From contig JBOZIK010000001.1 of assembly GCA_051453625.1 (NCBI GenBank), forward strand, positions 28,398,589 to 28,462,588: a DNA stretch of 64,000 nt, written 5' to 3'. This document shows, piece by piece, positions 43,468-57,827 of this stretch (position 1 is its first letter; every line of letters begins with the position of its first letter). A model generated the notes under the pieces. It was not told the origin of the DNA. It searched no databases and worked only from the letters and a program-made list of their open reading frames with translations. The translations under genes were made by a program, and so were the position numbers. The DNA is from Welwitschia mirabilis (taxonomy: Eukaryota; Gnetophyta; Gnetopsida; Welwitschiales).

Positions 43468-46055
43468 TCAACCTATGTTTTGTGATAATCCAATTGAGAC
43501 TAAGAATTTAGAATCAATGATACATCCATCTTTCAAAGAGAGAAAGAAATAAAACCTTTAGAATGTAAGGAAGTCCAAATTTTTAACTTAAACCTTGAGG
43601 ATGATTGTCCATTACATGAACTAAAAATTGAAAATCATAATTTAAATTTGGATGATAAAATTGTTTCTAATGAACTTGAATACAATTTTCTTTGTAATAA
43701 TTAAAATAAAACTCTTGTAATAAATGAAAATATTTTACTAGAGTCACCATCACTCTTATCTTTGACTTCCAAATTTTTTGATTTTGTGTGGTATCATAAA
43801 GTTTTATCCATTACCTCTCTCTTTATCTAATTTATTTTACTTGAAAATAATTGTAAGCCTCATATGTTTTATCAATTGGTAAACTTCTAATTTGGACTTA
43901 TTTTTCTAAACATATTAAAACCATGTAAAGAGATCCTTCCCTTCTTATTTCTTTTTAATAAATGTATGATTAGATTTAAGAATTGAATAAAATTTTCTTA
44001 CCTTGATATTTCCTTTTTGGCTTTCATGTTTCTTTTGCTTTCGATTTCTCAACTTTCTATTTTGATAGTTTCTGTTTTCATTTTTTTAAATTTTAGTTTT
44101 TGTTTCTATTTGTAACTTGTATTTCTATTTCTATAATAATAATCTGTTATCTCCTCTATCATCTTCATGATAGATAGGATGATAGTCTCTGTGTATCTAG
44201 CTTTCTGATAATTTTCTATGTTCTTTGATAATTTTCTATTTCTATTTGCTGTCTTTATCATTCTATATATCATGTAGATGATAAGCAGGATGAAAGTTAG
44301 TTAATAAACAATTTAGTTTTCTATTATTTTGAAGAAAATAGATTTTTATGGCTTTGTTGAGATTTTTGACTAGATTACTTAAGAATTTCAGGAAGTTAAT
44401 GGACAAGTTTAAAATTATTTGAGAAAATCATCTTAATTTTCTCTTAGCTTTTTCCTTTAGAGGTCATTATAATATTACTTGATCATATTTTAAACATGAT
44501 TTATGTATTTATTTAAATAACTAGTCTTTGGCTTGGGCATTTTAGTGGTAAGGTTGGATTTATTTGATCTTAGGACATTCACACATCCATGAACTTTAGG
44601 TTAAAGGAAGATGCTTTATTTCTGATGTTTTTCTTAATGGTGAAAAGATCTTAGATTGTTTAAGAGTGTTCTTTTCTATTTTGATTTTATGACTTTCAAC
44701 TTTGTCTTTTGGAGTGTTTGGTCATGTGGAATATTTTCAACTTAAAAAAAAAAAGGTTAAATAAGATTATGATGTTTTATATTTGTGCCATTTCAAAAAA
44801 ATGATCATCATGATGTTCTACTGTAATTACACTAGGGCAAATATTTTTGAGAGAAGCCCTGGATAAGTAATATAATAGCTATAAAAACTTTATTAACAGG
44901 TTAGTTGGTTATTGGTTATGCTTCATAGGTCTTTATTTCTCTAACTACGATTGTACTTTCCTCATCATAGATAATAAAGTTTTAATAAACTTTAAGGCTA
45001 TGGGATCAATGGTGTTCTTGGTATCATCAGAGGCATTACTTATTTTCTAAACTCTTAGTTTTTCCACATGCTTATTTCATTTCTTGATATTTAGGTGTTT
45101 TTTTCGAGATGATAGCATGTAAGTTCATTTTTGAGTAATTCTTTGGTCTGGTTGTCTTTTTTTTTTTGAGTAATTCTTTGGTCTGGTTGTCTTTTTTTTT
45201 TTTTTTTTTTTTTTTTTTGGTCTGGTTGTCTTTTTAAAGCATTTTATCTCTAGCATCATCATAACCACTGCCTTATCAAATGGAATTTTTTGTACATTAA
45301 GTCATGCATTTTTAAATTCAAGTAATGTTATGATTTCTTTTATGGGAGTCTTCTAGGTTAAAATGTTAGATAGGTAAGCCATCTTTTTATTACCTTATCC
45401 TCATTCTTTTTATTTTCTTTTTTGGTTTGTTTGATTACTTCAAAGTCATTATGATATTTCTTACCATATTATGACTTTAACATTTTAATGCTTTCCTTGT
45501 TCAGTTTTCAATAAAAATTGATTTCTTACTTAGTTGAATTTTCTTAATAAATTTTTTAATTATTCTTTTTAAATTTTTGGTGTTGTAAGTATTTCTCTTA
45601 ATTATTTTTGTGATAAAACATTTTCATTGTCCACTTTTTATTTTATTTTTAAAATATGTCATATATCTCTAATTCTTAAATCTGGTATTACTTAGCTTTG
45701 CACTTAGTATAGAAAGCTGTCTAAATTTCAAAATATTCATCATCTACCTTCTCACTCCTATCTACTTTCTTTGTTTTATTTTCCAATATGGGATGTCTTA
45801 ATTTTTCTTTGGAGGATAAAGAACCCATTTTTATGACTCATTTTCAAAAATTTTCAACTTAGTTCAGAACTTTCATGAGATAAAATTTTAAAATCTTCAT
45901 ACATCTTATGCATTATATGTTATTCTACTATATGATGTGTTTTATGAGCCTGTTTTAAAATTTTCTAGATTAATTTGTATAAGACAAATTAACTCATAAT
46001 TATAGTTTTTTACGTAGTTTTTGTCAGGGACTAATAAAAGCTAACTGGAGGGCTA
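43468..46055 (+). other. Gypsy interior after the gap, mostly non-coding
   Basis: Broken frames near 43470-43800 read LESMIHPSFKERK and a Glu/Leu/Asn-rich stretch. The remainder to 46055 is T-rich and has no recognised domain. Two hairpins of the LTR type lie at 44147-44185 and 44253-44296, and a poly-T tandem repeat at 45130-45235. Confidence 0.4.
45130..45235. repeat. Three tandem copies of a TTGGTCTGGTTGTCT unit with growing T-runs
   Basis: The unit GAGTAATTCTTTGGTCTGG followed by TTGTCT and a T-run occurs twice in full and a third time from TTGGTCTGG on. The T-runs between them are about 11 and 26 bases long. Slippage during replication or assembly collapse could both affect this site. 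Confidence 0.8.
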
Positions 46056-47138
46056 TGTTGTCCTATCAACTTGTGATTATTTAATGGGGTTTTATGAGAT
46101 ATTTTATAGGACTTTTACATAGGTTTAAGTGCAATTCTGAGGATTTTTAAGATTCAATAGAAGATCTTGAAAACATGTAATTCTTATCTAGACTTGATGT
46201 GTAAGGCACATTCTAATGCATAGATCTTTGAAGGAGGATTACTAACAACAATGCTAAGTTTCTCTTTAAGAAAATGATTAAAAAAAACTATCATCTCCTT
46301 TATCCTTTAGCTGATAGGTAGGATGATGATAACTAATATGGATTGTTAAGTTATTTAATAAATCACCTATTGAGTCAACTTTTGTAATGAGCTGTCATCC
46401 CCTTCATTTTTTGGATGGCCTGATAGAATGACACTAATATATAATCAACTCTGATAGCTGACCCTTGACTATTTCATTCATTTATTTTGTGTAAAAGGTT
46501 GCATCTTATAATACCTCTTGTTTGTTATTTTTTGTTGTGATTTATTATAAATAAAAACCACTTCGACTTTCTTATCTATCTTTGTTAGATAGGAAATTTT
46601 CATGATATGAGATCGAAGGGTGGAAGATCCATATTGAGTGTTATAAAAAGCTGGTTCCTTGGTGGAGAGTTATGTATCCTCCATTGAGACCTGATTGTTT
46701 TATAACCTAGATTCTTTGTTACTCTTCTGAATATAAACTTATTTTGTTTTCATGTTTACATATTAGTTTTTTTAATGTCCCTTATGGTTTATATTGTCCT
46801 TAATCTGGTGATAATTTCTTGGGTGATATAAATCATCAAGAACAACCTTTATTAAAGATAAAAGGAAGTAGTATTAGGATCATTTTTTTATTGCATATCA
46901 GGTTAGGTTAAATCTTACATTTGCATTGTACTTTATTTTTTACATTGTTATTGATTTTTGGTTTCTATTTTCTTTGGCAAAAGTAATTCAAGTCTCATCT
47001 CATGGCCTTCAACAAAAATACAACATTCAAGTTAACTTCCTACTATACTACTGTGATGTATTATGTAAGATATATATATTGGTTATAATTGATAAGATCT
47101 TTTTAAGTATAACACTTTCAAAAATACATATCACAATA
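46056..47138 (+). repeat. 3' LTR of the Athila/Tat-like element
   Basis: The LTR begins TGTTGTCC after a purine tract. It aligns with the split LTR at 6347-6718 plus 8409-9131 over its entire length, which defines both ends and gives an original size of about 1.08 kb. It contains the hairpin at 46288-46332. Confidence 0.7.
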
Positions 47139-47499
47139 GTAATCAAATTGAATCCCTAGTAGATTGCTAATCCATTAGCTTATGCTCATGTTTCTAGAAG
47201 ATTTTATTAAATTATTAGTATAGTACTTCCAATTTATTCTTTAATAAGTAATTGAGAAATACCACTTAAGATTCATCCTATAATGGAATATCTAGATTAA
47301 CTCTACTACAACTCATAAAGTAATATAGTGGAATTATCGAAAAGAATAATAGATAGGAATGATAAAATTAAACTTATTAAAATCTTATGATAGGGTTAAT
47401 TATAATAGTTTAGATTTCACACTACAAAAGTTCAACTTCATTGATTATTTTAGGAATTTTAACAAGTTCATTTTTAATTCCACTAGATTATAAGTCTAA
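47139..47499. other. Short AT-rich stretch, nothing recognised
   Basis: Lies between the 3' LTR and the first legible LINE RT block; it may be LINE sequence too decayed to read. Confidence 0.4.
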
Positions 47500-48950
47500 T
47501 TAGGGGACCAAAAGTCAAGGAGTTTCTCCTAAGGAAAATAGAAGTATTCCTTTCATCTTATCTTTTTACAATAGTAGTGGATAATTTGACCATTGCTTGG
47601 GGAAGAAAGATCTCAAAACTACTTTCTCATAGAACTTATGGGCTCTAAAATATGTAGATGATATGCCTATTTTCTATTAAGAATATGTTTTTAAACATAA
47701 CAAATGAAAGTAAGTAATAGATTTACTTAGAAAGGCAATAGGCCTCAAAGTGAACTAAATAGAAATTAAATGTATTTACTAAATTACCTTGAGAAGAGAT
47801 TAAAAAATTTAGATTATCATAGTATGTAGTAGAGAAAGCTACTAATTTTATACCTATATTAATCTCTCTTTATGAAAAGCAAATTACTAGAGTTATGATA
47901 CTCCACTCTTCATAAAATAGAAAATAAACTTACCTCCTAGAAAGAAAGCTTCTTGTCCTCTATAGGAAAACTCATAATATCCAAAGTAGTGCAGAATAAT
48001 ATGATGGTATACATAATGGTCCTCATGACTTTCCTTATAGTGAGTCTAAATAATATAGATAAAATTGTTCAAAATTTCCTTTAGGAAGAGATAAAAGAAA
48101 TGAATTAACTTTACCTAATATCTAAGAATAAAGTTATCAAAACTAAACATGCTACTAGGTATGAGCTTAAAAACATCAGATCTAAAGCCTTAATCATGAC
48201 AATAAATATTGCTTGAAAGGTTTAAATAAAAGTAAATAAATACTAGGTCAAGTATATGTAATGGAAGTATAGAGTAATTTAGAGTAGTAATGTTACCTAT
48301 TAATTCATGTAAAAGTCTACTTGTTAAAGATAGAATATTCTCTAGTCTTTGTCAAGGTGAAAATTTGAAGAGGGGATGAATTGCTAGGAGACCTATAATG
48401 AAAACCACAATGTTAGTAAATTAAAAATTCTATTTCCTAACTATTCACTTCAATGAAAAAGGACAGAAAGAATCTAAACATCTCTAGAAAGAGGGGAGGT
48501 GCTCCTATGTAGAAGGTTGACCCAATAAGAGTTAATAAAAGTAATGATTAAAGTTTAGAAAACTCTATGTTTGAGCTATTTTAAAGATTAAGTAGGATTT
48601 TACATATGATAACAAACTCTAATGGAGACCATCTAGGGTAGAAAATAATATAGAAACTCAAATGCTATCTAAACATTAAATGTTTTGACTAGATTATAAG
48701 ACATCACAATATAATCATCCATGATGTCCTAGCTAAAAAAAGATTCAACATTTCATCTCAACATACCTTATGCTCTCAAGACATTAAATAAAATAGACAC
48801 ACATTCTTAAATTAAAAATATGTACAAGGGACTAGAGCTGCATGAGAAAATTTGATGGACTTAACCATATCCAAATGTAAAAGAAATTAGCATGTGATGT
48901 AGTGAATTCCTCCCAAAATTGTGACATAGCTCTTTGGCTAGAAATCCTTT
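47500..48950 (+). pseudogene. Decayed LINE reverse transcriptase, C-terminal half
   Basis: Through stops and frameshifts the plus strand shows 'SSYLFTIVVDNL' near 47560, a 'YGLKYVDDMPIFY' catalytic-box region near 47640-47680, 'IGLKVN' near 47735, 'KLIISKVVQNNMMVY' near 47965-48010 and 'NIDKIVQNFL' near 48050, the usual order of LINE RT thumb and downstream blocks. The left flank is the LTR at 46056-47138, so that LTR element and this LINE are adjacent or nested. Confidence 0.6.
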
Positions 48951-51900
48951 AGGGAATTTGGTTAAGAAAAAAAAACATAATATATTTTAAGACTAGAAGG
49001 GTAATCTCTTCTCTTAAATCCTAATTTAAGCTATTATCATCAAGGATTAGTTTGATAGAAAGAAAAGTAAAGAGATGGATTTTTTAGTAGTCTTAGAGTT
49101 ATTTCACCATGAGCCTTGGAATGGTATAGATCTAAATAACTCCTTGATATATTAGAGTCATATAAAATAACATTAATGGAGTTCGGTATTAAATTTTGTG
49201 GATGCCATAAAAAGTGGATAAGTTAGGAAATTTACACTTGGAACAGGGGAACTTTCATTATAGAAGGCCATGATATATCACTTATAAAGGACCTAATAAC
49301 AAAATTATTTAGGTTTAAAAGGTAGGAAGAGCACATAACTAAGCAAGGTAGGTATGATGTTAAATGGTTAGGGATGCTTTTCAACAAGAAGAAAAATCTA
49401 AACAAGATGAAGGATTGTGTTAAATACATGCAATTATGGAAAACTTGTTGAAATATTCACTTTTAGTTAGTGCACTACTTCATCCTAGATTCAAAAGTAT
49501 CTAACATTTTTTTACTAATAGGAGAATCCAAAAAAGAGTATTCATGCTAGTTTTCTTTATAGATGAGTTAAGAAAAGAACTAAACATTGTAATTTAATGC
49601 AATAACACATATTTACCTACACAAGGCTACTAGGTCTCTTGGTAAGTAATGTTACAAGCATACAACTAGGGCTAGATGAGGAAGAAAGAGAACACATACA
49701 TGAAAATTAATAACTAATGAATAGAAAGAAAGAATAAAAAAGAATTAATATGTCCTAAGAGTAACAAAAAAGTGAACATGATCAAGGCTCTCATCATAGT
49801 GAAAAGCTCATGAAAAGTAAGATGAGAATAAAGGTAAAAGGCTAGGACATAAAATGGAATTAAAGAAAGAAAGTCATGAAGAAAATAATAATGAATTATA
49901 AGAAAAGAATAAAAAGTAAGTAGATTGATATGACTTTAGCACAACAATGCTTGAAAGGCATTACATCCTTCCAATTTAAAGAATAACCATCTATGTTCAC
50001 TCTGTTACCATTGAAATGTCTTAAAACTAACTTATATTTGAATATTTTGATGGATAAGTCATAATTTCATGCCTTAAAACTCCCCTTTTTTTCTTTGATA
50101 TCTTAGGATTCTCACCCCCTACATCACTCATTTCTTACTTCTAGATTTGTCCCCTTGTTAGGGTAGAGTCCTTTCTCATCTTCTTTCCATTGAATCCTTT
50201 CAACATTTCCCATCCTTCATCACCAATAATTTTTCATAATCATTAGTACTTATTGATAAGTAGTAAGAAAGATGATCACCTTGTTCCATTCAAGCCATAA
50301 CTGACATTCACATCCCTAGGTATAACCCTATCATTTCATCCTCTTTCTCCCCTAGAATCTTAAAGTTATCTCATCTCTCTTTTCCCTCCATTATCCTCAC
50401 TCATATTACTCTTATTTGAATATCTTCATGGATCAATAGGTAGTTACTCACCTAGATCTAAATCAACTAGTAGTAGGGAATATAGCATAATGTAGCCTAA
50501 AGTCCATCCAATCCTTTGAGAATTAAACCACCCAAAAGGATAGCATCTTATAAACTCTACATGTGACACATATGTAATAAAAAAGGAGAGAATAGAATAA
50601 TAATTATAAGTGCTATCATTCTATACAAGGAACTCTTGAATTTCACACTAATAGTCCATGAAGTGAAGCTCAGTCAAATGATAATGAAAGCAATGTAACA
50701 TTAAAAGACATTAATACTTCAAAGTCACCAATGAGAAATGTTAGTGGATTAGACTCAGTATAGATATGTGTGTAGGGAAAAAATTCTCTATAGTGTTCAT
50801 TGAAGCCTTTTCTTTGTTATTAAGCTTGTTCCTTTTTATTAGTCTATTTTTCTAGGCTTTTTTTGACTTTTTACTTAAATGTTTTCTTTGATAGATTTTT
50901 TAACATCTAGTTAATTAATTTAAGAGGACTTGTTAAAAGTGTAGGAAAAAAAATCCCCAGTTAGACCTCTTCAATTAAATCAAACTATCAACATGTCCCA
51001 TAAGTTATCCCTAGTTCTCATAATAGATAATATGCACTCGACATTTTCCTAATGATGATAATCTCATTACAATGTTTGTACTATATATTATATTTACTAA
51101 TGTAATTTTACTATATTGTTTACCTTAAAAATAAAAAATCCATATGATTAACTAATAATAGCCACATAGGTTTAAGTATATAGATTTAATTAATAATACC
51201 TATGTGTATTATTACTTCTAGTAGCTATTCATTATCATAGCTATATCACATTAAAGTAACATAAACATAAGAAATTTAATGGTCATAAGAATAATAGCAA
51301 TAGGGACATTGTGAGGTAGCACTTTATTTCTATTTATTTTTAAAAATAATAACTTCAAAAACCTTAATAGAGTAAGGCAATTTTAACCTAAGAAAGAAAA
51401 TCGTGACAAGTAGGTAAGCTATTAAGAAAGAAGTTTTTATTATTTTCTATAATTTAAGAGAAAAGTTATAAGGATTAACTGGTTCTTAAAAACGTCAAGG
51501 CTTCCTATAATAGAAGGTAAAAACTAGACTATGAGCCTAATGAAAATATTAGAAGCTATCTTATTCATTTAAATATGGTCTTTTATAAAACATACAATAG
51601 TGACTTGGGAGAGATTCCTTGCACTTCTTCATTATGTATGCTTCATTGATTACCTTGTATTTAAACATTTTATACTAATGTGATTTTGGAAGTAATAGAC
51701 ATTTAGATTTTAAGGTAAAAGGTAGTGTAATGCTTGAATAAAAAGATGAAATGCTGCCTATATTTCTAATGGATACTTTACCAAATCATTATGAGAAGCA
51801 TTTGGAACTAGTTGAGTGACCTTTAATTCACCTATAGTACATTTCACTTCCATTATTATTATTATTATTATTGAACTTTTATTCCATTGTTTTTGAGTGG

Positions 51901-54900
51901 CAAAACCTTCATCTACTATTGCAATCCTTTGTGTTTTTTTCTCTAGGATAAAGGTGAACATGGGTTAATTTGAAAACCAAGGTGGTCTAAATACAAATGC
52001 ATGCTTTCCTCTCTACAAGTTCTATGACAAACACCCAACCAAGCTCTCATTAGAAGGTTATGTGAATGTGGTTGGTAAAAAATGGGCTCCACTATGTTTT
52101 CCAAGGAAGGAAGTGTTTTTAATTCTAAAGGAATTTAAAGCTATTGGGATATTTTTGAGTTTAACATAATAAGTTTGAAGTGGATTTTAATGTGTTTGAT
52201 TTTACATGTTTAAAGTGCATTTACTAGATTCATCACTTTAAGTCTACATAAAATCTCTATATTTCTCTTTCATTACTTTTATGTTTTAGTGACTTAAAAT
52301 ATGCATCTTGGGACATTTCAAATATCCATGAAAGTTCTATATTAAATTGAAGCACTCACTTACCATATAATGTGGGTCTAGTTCATGAGATTTTCTAAAG
52401 GCTAAAAAGGAATAGAGATAAGTAGCCCTTCTCTAGAATGTTTCATTTCATTTATGACACATAAAATATATGCTATTCACTCTTACTTTTATTCTTATTT
52501 TAAAGTCATGAACCATTTGCTAGAAAATTTTTCATGTATATATCTTTTAAAAAATTGCTTATCTATTGTCTTTATTTTGCACACATGTAGTTTAGCTAGT
52601 AATTATCTAGTCATTTTCCTCTTTGAGTGCACATTGGTAGTTTGTGAGGTTTTGTTCTTTTTAGCTTCTTCTCACTTTTTAATTTCAATTTTGGATATTT
52701 CTTAAGTATCATAATCCCAAAATACATTTTTCAAATCAATTGGAATAAAAGCAAGATTTACTTATTTTAATTATTTTTACTTCCTTAGATCCTCTTTTCT
52801 GATCTGGATAGATTAAGCTAAGTTCAATGGTTAACAACATCGACTTAGCTTAAGTATATTACAATCCGTCATTTTACCCTTATGTTTTTTAGTTTCTTTT
52901 TTTTTCACACACAATACATACTTAGAACATTTTTGTTGCGTAAGGGTTAAAATTAAAAATTACTTTCACTACTCCTAAACAGCTAATATTTTTCATTGGT
53001 AATAAGTCTTGGTTATTGGTGGGCATGAGGAGCCTTACCTAGAGAGAGATCTATGTTAGGTAATACTATCCTCTAAACTTTTTATATAGTTTTAACTTCC
53101 ATAACTATGAAGTTTATGGTATATGAAGAGTTGTGTATCTCTTAAGTAAAAAAAATGTTTTAGGCATCTTGAACTCTAGATTCCAATGCATGCCTTAGTA
53201 ATTAAGGGTGTAATGGATAACAACCAAAGGTAAAGTAATAGGGACTGAGTCTAAGATATATGTAGATTACCAAGATTACATTATACTCTTCCTTAATGAG
53301 GTATATAGCTAAAGTAATCAAAATTATTTAATGACTTGAAAGTCCCATTGATGACTCATGCTTTGTCTTTTTACTTTCTTTTGAGACAAGGGTACTCCAT
53401 TGGAGAAGACAAGATCACTACCTAGATTTAGAAGTAAGATTTTAAAATTGATAAACCTATATTTTTATTACTTAATAATTAATATCATCCCTATTTCATC
53501 AAAATATACTGTGCTTAATAAGAAATACTTAAACAAATTACCTTGTTTCTTTTTTTTCATGCAAGTAGAAATCTAATTTGGTGTTTTTAGGATTTGTCAT
53601 TGATTTTTATCAAATCTAGTAAATTGGATAGATCATTGACTTGTGAATGTGAAAAAGATCCCTTTTAAATTTAATATACCTTTTTATAAATATTTTTGTA
53701 GACATTTTTAGTGTTATTATGACTGGAATATTCCATTTGAAGTTGTAGATTTGTGAAAGGTCCCTTCTGAAATCAATTATCTTTTCATTTTTTTTCTCTT
53801 ACTTTCTCTTCTCTATGATTGATTTCTCTTTTCTATGATTAATAAGTGCTCTTTATGTGAAGAATAGATCTATTGTTTAGTTATGGATGTAAGCAAGATC
53901 CCTTGAAAATTGATCATTACTCACAACTTATAATGCTATTATTAGATTTCTTTAAATTATAATAACCTCAAAGGGTAATTTTTATATACTATTAGACTCC
54001 TTCCTAGTGAGCATTGGAATCATGATCAACATTAGAGTTACATTTTAAGATGATTATTTATGATGGGATTAACATAATGCCTTTATATCTACCATGTGTA
54101 TTTATAGTTTTGACAAATATTTCTTTGAGAAATCACATGTTATTCTTTAAAACTAACATTAATGTTATTCTTAGAGAAATATTAATAGAAAATTGATAAA
54201 TATTATCTAAAAATTAGTATATTTCCAACACAAAAAGATGATTAATAGAAATTAGATAAGGTATACCAACTGTTACACTTTATGGGATATATTATACTTA
54301 AAGAATATTTTATAGCTTATAAACCTCTACAATCATGAACAACTTACATTATGAAAAAGGAAAAGGTTGTTGAAATTAACTTGTAGAACCAAGTATGCAT
54401 CACGTCAACTTGATTATATGTTATTTAGAGGATCCATCTTTACATAACTACATTATTTTATTACATAGTAAAAGGAAAGTATCATAAATAACCTTTGATA
54501 CACTTAATAATAATCTTATAGTTGTTAGAGTACAATTCCACTTACTAGTACTTTATCCTTTGAAGCTACATTTAATGTATTACATCGTTATAGTAAATAG
54601 TGAATAATGTTTCAACATACAATCTATGAACAAACACCCTTCTCATGTCAAATAACATGATAAGGATAAAGCCTCTTAAAAATAGCAAGTAGGGCTAACT
54701 CCTTAGTGTAATTAAACTTACTTAAGAAAGAATCCATCTTAGAGTAATGTTACTCCTCAGAAGAAAGAGTATCAATGCTTTCATTATAGAAGACAAGGTT
54801 ATACGACTAATTTTTTAGGATATCTTAGGACAAAATCAAATTTAGACCTAAGATTAATGTAGTTATTGAGAATTATGGCTCTATAAAGGATGATGAATAT

Positions 54901-55719
54901 TATGAATTTAATGATATCTTTCACAATCATTAATTTGGATACATGAGTTAAAATTTACCTTATGATAAATCTTGAATTCTAGATACTAATGAAATCAACT
55001 ATATGACATATAAGCATGATCATTTTAATGACTTTGTATCATAACCTAATTAAGTTTAATTACAAAGTATACTTTGGTTCCTATGAAAGATCATGGCCTA
55101 ATCACTTTTTAGTTTCCTTCTTTTTTATAGTAAAGGATCTATTGTGTTCTTCATGTTTTCTATTTAAAGCCTCTTATTTTATTTCTCATAGTTACCTTTA
55201 AAATGAGCTCTGTGTAGTGAATGAGCTCTACACAATAAAGGGTACTCTAAGGTAAAGAGCGCTTTAAGCATGTGGTGCACTTTAAGCATGTGACAAATGA
55301 CACATTAGGCATCAACTAGCGGCATTTTCTGAATGTTATTGTTGACTCATGATTGAAGAGGTTTTCATCTTTCCACTCTAATAAGTTTATACAGCCATTT
55401 TTTTGCTTCGTATTACAAGTGCCAATTTGAGGTTTAGTACTTTTTTGGTAGTGTTGAATCTCATATGCCTAGCACATTTATGTTAAGACCAGAAGCTTAA
55501 GGGCTATAGAGATATACCATGATCACCTTCTTTTTTAACACTGAGACCCCCTGTCTTTTTTTATTAATAAGATCCCTTAGCTATTCTCTAATAATCCCCT
55601 ATTTCCTAAAGAATTACTTTAATAGACTCTCCATCTAATTTTTATATAGTCAAACCTTCATTAGCAAACATTACATCTAATAAAAGGAGTAAAGAAAAAG
55701 AAATGTCCCTCAAATTTAT
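48951..55719. other. Long AT-rich stretch, nothing firmly recognised
   Basis: Scattered open frames up to 83 codons (for example 52454-52705, hydrophobic, plus strand) carry no motif I recognise. The phrase at 51152-51171 repeats one at 17031-17050 exactly. A (ATT)7 microsatellite lies at 51852-51872. No LTR pairs, RNA genes or splice-supported exons were found. Confidence 0.45.
51852..51872. repeat. (ATT)7 microsatellite
   Basis: Seven perfect ATT units. Confidence 0.95.
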
Positions 55720-57158
55720 CTTAAAACAATATGCAAAGAATAGGTTTGTATAAATTGAGCTTGATGAATGAGAGTAGGGAAAATTAATGTAGATACACTT
55801 CCTAGTAGGCTATGTTTTTGGCCTTACTCCCAGTCCTTTTTGTATGAAAAGATTCACAAAATCAAGATGAACAAATGATAGTTTACTAGAGGTACACTAT
55901 GATAGAGGGATATTGATCTATGGATTTGACTCCCATGAAAATATGAACAAGATTCTAGAGGAGGGACCATGGCCCTTCAATAATATACCTTTAATTATTT
56001 AGCCTTGGATACTTAAACTAGATTTTAGAGTGATAGAGATTAAGTTATTCCCATTATAAGTCAAGTTCCCACACTTAAAACTGAATTTGTGGTCCATATC
56101 CATGCTAAGCAAGATTGCAAGCATTATAAGTAGATCAATGTGCAAAGATGCTATAACTACATGTAAAGGAATACTTGCCTATTATTGTGTCTACATTGAA
56201 GTCTCCATAAAAGCAGAACTTTCCATAGAACTCAAACTAAGAAGCCTACATGGTAGAGAATTTAGCTAGGGAGTGGAGTATAAGTGGGCTCCTTCTAGAC
56301 ACACACAATGTAAAATGATCATCCATGCCACCATTGACTGTGTCAAGAAGACAACAAAAAAGGGATATCAAAAGCCCTTGGAATAGTAGTTACTAAAGAA
56401 GATAATTTAAATCATTCTCACTTATAGGTGACTAGCATAATGTTCCCTTCAGAAGTAATAAGAGTAAATCCGACAAGCTCAAAAAATTATGAAGAATCAT
56501 CTCCCATTTGTGAAGCTTATAATATTGATCTTGATAAGGAGTATGCATTATAAAGGCACACAAAACTAGATAAATCCATAGCTAAACCTAATAATTCAAA
56601 TCATCTAGGGGAAGAAACTAAATTTATTGGTACGTCATGGAACAAATAAAGGAAAAAAAACTAGAAACCTCCATATCCAAGCTAGAAGGTAGCTTAGGAA
56701 TAAGGCTAGACTAGAACCTACCCAAGCAGTCTAAATGCGCATAGCCTCTTAGAATATAAGAGGGCTATGCATCCAAAGCAAATAAAAAGAACTTTGTAAT
56801 TTAGTTCTTAGAAATAAACTCAATTTCATTGGCATGATAGAAACTAAGATGCATACAACCTCTATAGATAAATTCATTCATAGCTATTTTATAGGATGGA
56901 GCTATTATTATAATTTTCATTTTTTTTTAATAATGAAAGAATTCTCTTAGTATGAAACCCATCAGTTCTTGATTTTTCCCCTATACATAGATCAGCATAA
57001 AGTATTCATTATTTTTTGGAGCCTAAGGATAATACCAAAGGATTTACTATCATAGTAGTGTATGGCTTAAATACATGAGGCTAAAGAAGATCATTCTATC
57101 AAGAACTTGGCAAATTATTATCTTTAGTTACAAGCCTCTAAATAGTACTTGATGATTT
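55720..57158 (+). pseudogene. L1-type LINE: ORF1 (DUF4283, zinc knuckle) and endonuclease start
   Basis: A DUF4283-type region reads 'ENMNKILEEGPWPFNN' near 55940-55980 and 'VKFPHLKLNLWSISMLSKIA' (56060-56120), then 'VEYKWAPSRHTQCKMIIHAT' with a knuckle-like C..C...H....C pattern (56270-56340). From about 56740 the endonuclease starts: 'NKLNFIGMIETKMHT' with its catalytic Glu, 'SIDKFIHSYFIGWSYYYNF', 'KGFTIIVVYGLNT' and a final 'VLDDFI' (usually VxGDFN) at 57150. The Copia LTR cuts it at 57159, within the endonuclease. It is the best-preserved ORF1 in the window but has stops. Confidence 0.75.
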
Positions 57159-57827
57159 TATTAGATTATATTTACCAATTGATGTCAAACTAATATCTCT
57201 TATGTAGTGCAAATATTATATCTTTTGTATAGATGAGATTGAGTTTTGCAGGTTGAGAGAAGTGGACCAAAATATGCATCAGAAACCTATTGAGCTAATT
57301 GACCCTCTAGTTGGGATCAATTGAATCCTAAAGGGATCAACTATGCATGAATCTATTAAGAGAAAAATGAACTAAATCCAAAGGAGTTAACTGAATTCTA
57401 ATGGGGTTGACCAGACCTATAACCTGGAAGTCAATATCTCTAAACTAAATGGAAAGGAATCGATTAGATTTTTATGGGATCAACTAGATTCGAGGAACTG
57501 ATAGGTAATAATCCTAGAATGAGAGGTAAGGGGTTAACTGGACCCAAGATGAGATCAACTAGATTGGAGTTGACTAAACCCAAATGGAGTCAACTAGACT
57601 TAGAGACAAAAAATCTTAAGATAATCGAATTTCTCTCTTGGATGATCTGAGTAATTCATGATACCACATGAGGTAGATCAGATTTTTGTGGGGTTAACTA
57701 GATGGCATGGAAAAGAAAAATTTCTAAATGTTATGTATCCATTTCCTAATGTTAACTAGTCATTTCCTAGTTGTTTATAGTTATTGAAGGCATAATTCAT
57801 TTGTAATAAACCCTATTACCCCTTCAT

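Larger units (their letters stand above)
41400..47138 (+). mobile_element. Athila/Tat-like Ty3/Gypsy element, interior and 3' LTR
   Basis: A gag C-terminus with a damaged zinc knuckle (41540-41600), a protease segment (42380-42577), a 670-N gap (42798-43467), a further interior region with a 'MIHPSFKERK' phrase, and a polypurine-like tract ('CTGGAGGGCTA') before an LTR at 46056-47138. The protease wording (SVNIM...FKRLGLE...KPT) is of the kind found in the Athila/Tat branch. No 5' LTR was identified. RT, RNase H and integrase are not seen and could partly be hidden in the gap. Confidence 0.6.

Noticed and set aside
42758-43471. Long open frame on the minus strand
   Set aside because: It consists almost entirely of N; it is an artefact of the gap, as are frames over 58192-58291 and 63340-63643.
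57290-57700. CRISPR-like array of short spaced repeats
   Set aside because: Repeats are degenerate, spacing is irregular and they occur in both LTRs of a plant Copia element.
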